Assembly (NCBI GenBank): GCA_017405965.1
Contig: JAFQZK010000016.1
Location: 22,828 to 86,827, forward strand
Direction: 5' to 3'
Length of the DNA: 64,000 nucleotides
Origin: Muribaculaceae bacterium
GTDB taxonomy: Bacteria; Bacteroidota; Bacteroidia; Bacteroidales; Muribaculaceae
Below the pieces are notes generated by a model that was given only the letters and a program-made list of their open reading frames with translations, was not told the DNA's origin and searched no databases. The position numbers were made by a program, and so were the translations under genes. Below are positions 60,558 through 64,000 of the stretch, in pieces. Position 1 is the stretch's first letter, and each line of letters begins with the position of its first letter.

Positions 60558-62204
60558 ATGTCAGAAAAGATTCAGACTTTAAGAGATTCTGCAGGAATGC
60601 GCTGGACGGCGCTGCTCTTACTCGCTTTGGGTATGTTCTGCAGCTACATTTTCATGGACATCCTGTCGCCCATCAAGGACTTGATGGAAACCACACGCGG
60701 TTGGGATTCCACTTCATTCGGTAGAATGCAAGGCAGTGAGGTATTCCTCAATGTATGGGTATTCTTCCTGATTTTTGCAGGAATCATCCTCGACAAGATG
60801 GGCGTGCGCTTCACGGCTGTTTTGTCAGGTGCCGTGATGCTCATCGGTGCCATCATCAAGTGGTATGCTGTGAGCGAATCGTTCATGGGCACTGGCCTGG
60901 AGAATTGGTTCAACAACCACCTGAACTGGAAGCCTATCGCCGACTGGTTTGATATTCTGCCGTTTGCCGATGGTATGCCGGCATCAGCCAAATTGGCTGC
61001 TTGCGGCTTTATGATCTTCGGTTGCGGTGTTGAGATGGCAGGTATCACCGTTAGCCGCGGTATCGTGAAGTGGTTCAAGGGCCGAGAGATGGCACTCGCC
61101 ATGGGTAGCGAGATGGCACTCGCCCGTCTGGGTGTTGCCACCTGCATGATTTTCTCACCGTTCTTTGCCAAGTTAGGTGGCAACATCAGCGTGAGCCGCG
61201 CTGTTGCCTTCGGTGTGGTATTAATGTGCATCGCCCTGATCATGTTTGTCGTTTACTTCTTCATGGACAGCAAACTCGACAAGCAGACAGGCGAGGCCGA
61301 GGAGAAGGACGATCCCTTCAAGGTGAGCGACATTGGCAAGATTTTGACCAACAAGGGTTTCTGGCTGGTATCTCTGCTCTGCGTACTCTACTATAGCGCC
61401 ATCTTCCCCTTCCAGAAGTATGCCGTAAACATGTTGCAGTGCAACCTCACGTTCACCGAGGTTGATCCTAACTCGTTCTGGGCCAGTGAGAGTCTTACCA
61501 TCTATCAGTATATCGTGATGCTGATTATTGCTGCCACCGCCTTCATGAGTAACTTCATGAAGAACAAGAGCGCCAAGTATGGTCTGTTGTGTGTATCGGT
61601 TATCGCGCTCATCTGCTACTGCTACATGGGTTACATGCGCCAGAGCGCCGAGAGCGTCTTCGCCGTATTCCCCTTGCTCGCCGTGGGTATCACTCCCATC
61701 CTGGGCAACTATGTTGACCACAAGGGTAAAGCCGCCTCGATGCTCGTGCTGGGTTCATTGCTGCTCATCATCTGCCACTTGACCTTTGCCTACGTTCTGC
61801 CGCTGTTCAAGGGCAGCACTATTGCGGGCTTTGTGATGGCTTACATTACCATTCTGGTGCTGGGTTCGTCGTTCTCGCTCGTTCCCGCCGCCCTGTGGCC
61901 CAGCGTGCCCAAGTTGGTGGATTCCAAGATTATCGGTAGTGCTTACGCGCTGATTTTCTGGATTCAGAACATCGGTTTGTGGCTCTTCCCCATGCTGATT
62001 GGCAATGTGCTTGACAAGACCAACCCTGGTGTCACCGACCCGACGAAGTATGACTATACCTGGCCCATGGTAATCTTTGCCAGCCTGGGTATCGCTGCTC
62101 TGCTGTTCGGTCTGTACCTCAAGGTGGTTGACAAGAAGAAGCACCTCGGCCTCGAGGAGCCCAACATCAAGCCTGATCCTGTTGAGGAGATCATTCCCGA
62201 GTAA
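60558..62204 (+). CDS. Major facilitator superfamily transporter
   Basis: 548 residues with about 12 membrane segments. The TM2-TM3 loop reads GIILDKMGVRFTAVLSG (MFS motif A-like D-K-x-G-x-R), and a short polar central loop (KQTGEAEEKDDPF, near residue 250) separates the halves. Late motifs ALWPSVPKLV and IQNIGLWLFPMLIG are shared with the next gene. Follows the phosphohexomutase by 128 bases; substrate unknown, possibly a sugar or organic acid. Confidence 0.9.
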   Translation: MSEKIQTLRDSAGMRWTALLLLALGMFCSYIFMDILSPIKDLMETTRGWDSTSFGRMQGSEVFLNVWVFFLIFAGIILDKMGVRFTAVLSGAVMLIGAIIKWYAVSESFMGTGLENWFNNHLNWKPIADWFDILPFADGMPASAKLAACGFMIFGCGVEMAGITVSRGIVKWFKGREMALAMGSEMALARLGVATCMIFSPFFAKLGGNISVSRAVAFGVVLMCIALIMFVVYFFMDSKLDKQTGEAEEKDDPFKVSDIGKILTNKGFWLVSLLCVLYYSAIFPFQKYAVNMLQCNLTFTEVDPNSFWASESLTIYQYIVMLIIAATAFMSNFMKNKSAKYGLLCVSVIALICYCYMGYMRQSAESVFAVFPLLAVGITPILGNYVDHKGKAASMLVLGSLLLIICHLTFAYVLPLFKGSTIAGFVMAYITILVLGSSFSLVPAALWPSVPKLVDSKIIGSAYALIFWIQNIGLWLFPMLIGNVLDKTNPGVTDPTKYDYTWPMVIFASLGIAALLFGLYLKVVDKKKHLGLEEPNIKPDPVEEIIPE

Positions 62205-62240
62205 TAAGCTCGTAGCATTTAGCTTATAAATTCAACATGA

Positions 62241-62280
62241 GGGCACTTGTTGCCATGCGCTGCAAGTGCCCCCTTTTTTT
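62241..62280 (+). terminator. Terminator between the two MFS genes
   Basis: 9-bp stem gggcacttg/caagtgccc with a 13-base loop, then cc and seven T. The second transporter may therefore be transcribed separately. Confidence 0.85.
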
Positions 62281-62341
62281 ATCAAAAAAACTTATCGCCT
62301 CCGCGCCTTGGCGTGGGGCGTATCAGCCAAGAGGAAACACT

Positions 62342-63835
62342 ATGAGAGACCAGGTCAGGAATACGATAGCAAGTAAGGCGTGGGCACGGTGGACCGTGCT
62401 GGCCATCGTGTCATTCACGATGATGGCGGGCTATGTCGTCGCCAAGGAGATGTCCCCGCTGCAGTTTATGCTCGAGAAAGCCGCCGGCGACGGTGGCATG
62501 GGGTGGACCAGCGGCGAGTTCGGCATCTTTGCCGGCTCACGCGGTTTCTTCAATGTGTTCCTGCTGATGCTCTTCGTGGGCGGCATCATCCTCGACAAGA
62601 TGGGTGTGCGCTTCACAGGCATTCTCTCGTGTGTATTAATGTTGACCGGTGCTGCCGCCGTCTATGGTGTCATCACCTACACCTCGCCCGACCCGTTGTG
62701 GAATGTGCCTCTGCTAGGCACGATTAAGCGTCAAGTGGCGCTGGCAGCGCTGGGATTCGCCTTCTTCGGCATCGGCTATGAGATGTGCGGCATCACGGTG
62801 TCGAAGGTCGTCGTGCGCTGGTTCTCGGGCAAGGAGATGGCCCTCGCGATGGGACTCCAGGTATCGATGGCCCGCCTAGGTACGGCCCTGGCGCTCAACT
62901 TCAGCCTGCCCATCGCCCTGAACTGGGGCCTGCCGCGTCCGTTGCTCATCGGCCTGTTCTGCGTGGGTGTAGGCCTCATCGCCTATATCTACTACTGCAC
63001 GATGGATCGCCGCCTCGATGATGAGACGCAAAGACTTGCCTCGCAGAATGCCGAGGGCGAGAATGTAGAGACGCAAAATCTTGCGTCTCCCACAACCGAA
63101 GGCGAGAATGTAGAGACGCAAAATCTTGCGTCTCCCACAACCGAAGGCGAAAATGTAGAGACGCAAAATCTTGCGTCTCAGGACGACGAGAAATTCCACT
63201 TCTCGGACATGAAAATCACGATCAAGAATCCGGGCTTCTGGCTCATCACGCTGCTATGCCTGTTCTACTACTCGGCACTCTACCCATTCCTGGACTTCGC
63301 CACCAAATTGATGATTTCTAAATACGGTGTCGAGGCCGAACTGGCAGGTGCCATCCCCTCAATCCTTCCCTACACCAGCATCGTGCTCACACCGCTGTTC
63401 GGCGCCTGGTTCGACAACAAGGGCCGCGGAGCCACGATGATGGTCATCGGCAGCGTGCTGCTCACGATCACCCTGTTCGTGTTCGCCATGCCCCTCAACT
63501 CGAGTTGGATTGCCGTGACACTCATGTGCGTGCTGGGCATCGCCTTCTCGCTGCTGCCCGCCGCCCTGTGGCCCGCAGTGCCCAAAATTGTGCCGATGAA
63601 GCAGTTGGGCACCTCCTACTCCATCATCTATTACATCCAGAACATCGGCCTGATGCTCATCCCCGTGCTCATCGGCAAGGTGCTGGAGCGCAACACCGTC
63701 GGCGAACAGGTGGACTACACCCACTCGCTCGTGATCTTCGGCATCATCGGCGTGGGCGCCATCATCGCCTCCAGCCTGCTGCTGTGGACGGACCGCAAGC
63801 GCCACTACGGCCTCGAGTCCCCCAATATCGCTTAA
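62342..63835 (+). CDS. Major facilitator superfamily transporter with a repeat-expanded central loop
   Basis: 497 residues from the ATG at 62342, preceded by agagg; the frame opens at 62237 but that stretch contains the terminator. It is a paralogue of the 60558 protein (shared GIILDKMGVRFTGIL, ALWPAVPKIVP, IQNIGLMLIPVLIG). Its TM6-TM7 loop is enlarged by three-plus copies of a 15-residue unit, ETQNLASPTTEGENV, between DRRLDDETQ and DDEKFHF. The paralogue has no such insert. Substrate unknown. Confidence 0.9.
   Translation: MRDQVRNTIASKAWARWTVLAIVSFTMMAGYVVAKEMSPLQFMLEKAAGDGGMGWTSGEFGIFAGSRGFFNVFLLMLFVGGIILDKMGVRFTGILSCVLMLTGAAAVYGVITYTSPDPLWNVPLLGTIKRQVALAALGFAFFGIGYEMCGITVSKVVVRWFSGKEMALAMGLQVSMARLGTALALNFSLPIALNWGLPRPLLIGLFCVGVGLIAYIYYCTMDRRLDDETQRLASQNAEGENVETQNLASPTTEGENVETQNLASPTTEGENVETQNLASQDDEKFHFSDMKITIKNPGFWLITLLCLFYYSALYPFLDFATKLMISKYGVEAELAGAIPSILPYTSIVLTPLFGAWFDNKGRGATMMVIGSVLLTITLFVFAMPLNSSWIAVTLMCVLGIAFSLLPAALWPAVPKIVPMKQLGTSYSIIYYIQNIGLMLIPVLIGKVLERNTVGEQVDYTHSLVIFGIIGVGAIIASSLLLWTDRKRHYGLESPNIA
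63023..63179 (+). repeat. 45-bp tandem repeat containing 22-bp palindromes, inside the MFS gene
   Basis: Units begin at 63023 (degenerate), 63068, 63113 and 63158. Each exact unit opens with arms GAGACGCAA and TTGCGTCTC around AATC. The period is exactly 15 codons, so the reading frame is kept. Confidence 0.95.
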
Positions 63836-63946
63836 AGGTCCCCATCACCAGCCTTTATCTGACTCGTCCTAAAATTTTTTGACAGATTGTTCTTTATTTT
63901 CCTATCAAGACGGGTAATGCTGAGCCGTCATTGTTGGTGCTAAAGT

Positions 63947-63981
63947 CTGTTGGGGGCTCAATGCCCCCACAGGCTTTTTTT
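63947..63981 (+). terminator. Terminator near the window end
   Basis: Stem ctgttgggggc/gcccccacag (one bulge) with loop tcaat, followed by gcttttttt. The stretch 63836-64000 holds no ORF of note; this hairpin is 110 bases after the MFS stop, so it may end that transcript or belong to a small RNA. Confidence 0.7.
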
Positions 63982-64000
63982 GACGGTCTAAAGCGTCGCC

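Noticed and set aside
63023-63179. Tandem repeats considered as a short CRISPR array
   Set aside because: Units are contiguous with no variable spacers, are in frame within a transporter gene, and no cas genes are present.
63881-63910. TTGACA-like sequence after the last MFS gene as an E. coli-type promoter
   Set aside because: Bacteroidetes primary sigma uses TTTG/TAnnTTTG; no matching -7 box follows and there is no gene downstream in the window.

Overview
The window is 64 kb of chromosomal, mostly housekeeping DNA from a member of the order Bacteroidales. The signs are the promoters (most resemble the Bacteroidetes TTTG/TAnnTTTG form), the scarcity of Shine-Dalgarno sequences, the AT-rich leaders, and families typical of the phylum: a BspA-like leucine-rich protein, DUF4924-RfbD-PrfC, LiaF-like and DUF349 proteins, DUF4369/TlpA, OMP beta-barrel receptors, and a sigma factor next to a barrel-domain anti-sigma-like protein. 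Base composition by eye is in the mid-50s % GC. A gut family such as Muribaculaceae or Prevotellaceae fits, but I cannot decide between them. I saw no rRNA, tRNA, CRISPR array, insertion sequence or prophage.

Layout. 1-5201: glycogen/alpha-glucan cluster (debranching enzyme cut by the window edge, GT4/GT5-like glycosyltransferase, GH57 amylase with a lysine-rich tail), interrupted by an AT-rich GxxExxY gene. 5475-7823: secreted Cys-rich LRR protein with a dockerin-like C-terminus. 8003-13633: exported 5'-nucleotidase, GH3/beta-lactamase fusion and TlpA lipoprotein. 13984-20876: pyruvate phosphate dikinase, MmcQ/YjbR, an unknown protein, a cyclophilin lipoprotein and a DUF349 protein. 21044-28120: priming glycosyltransferase, RecQ, a neurotransmitter:Na+ symporter-family transporter (minus strand), a VanZ-like protein and an HTH-DNA methyltransferase fusion. 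28186-36403: ABC-F ATPase, acyltransferase, a truncated GNAT, an envelope protein, a Crp-like regulator, DUF4924, RfbD and RF3. 36472-38681: a kinase fused to a RapZ C-terminal domain, overlapping a MurU-like nucleotidyltransferase. 38732-43013: FMN-binding protein, sigma/anti-sigma pair, 2H phosphoesterase, serpin. 43105-57403 is almost all minus strand: M13 peptidase, a sigma factor with a membrane partner, a five-gene unit that begins and ends with copies of the same zinc-ribbon domain, and a long LiaF-led envelope run. 57598-63835: membrane-bound LytTR regulator, phosphohexomutase and two paralogous MFS transporters.

How genes may work together. The phosphohexomutase (58678) makes the sugar-1-phosphates used in glycogen and nucleotide-sugar synthesis. 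The kinase-RapZ/MurU-like pair, with the GH3/beta-lactamase exported enzyme, suggests salvage of cell-wall amino sugars. The LytTR regulator faces a LiaF-led set of envelope genes across a 194-bp spacer carrying two 12-bp direct repeats, which looks like an envelope-stress module.

Most notable signals: (1) a 45-bp tandem repeat containing a perfect 22-bp palindrome, inserted in frame in an MFS transporter loop; (2) the kinase-RapZ-C fusion; (3) an HTH-methyltransferase whose promoter lies in a 17-bp-arm inverted repeat; (4) a promoter followed closely by a terminator with no gene between, a candidate ~55-nt RNA at 43761-43815; (5) the zinc-ribbon-bracketed operon; (6) degenerate 5-, 7- and 9-nt repeats in spacers. 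All assignments come from reading motifs; no database search was run.
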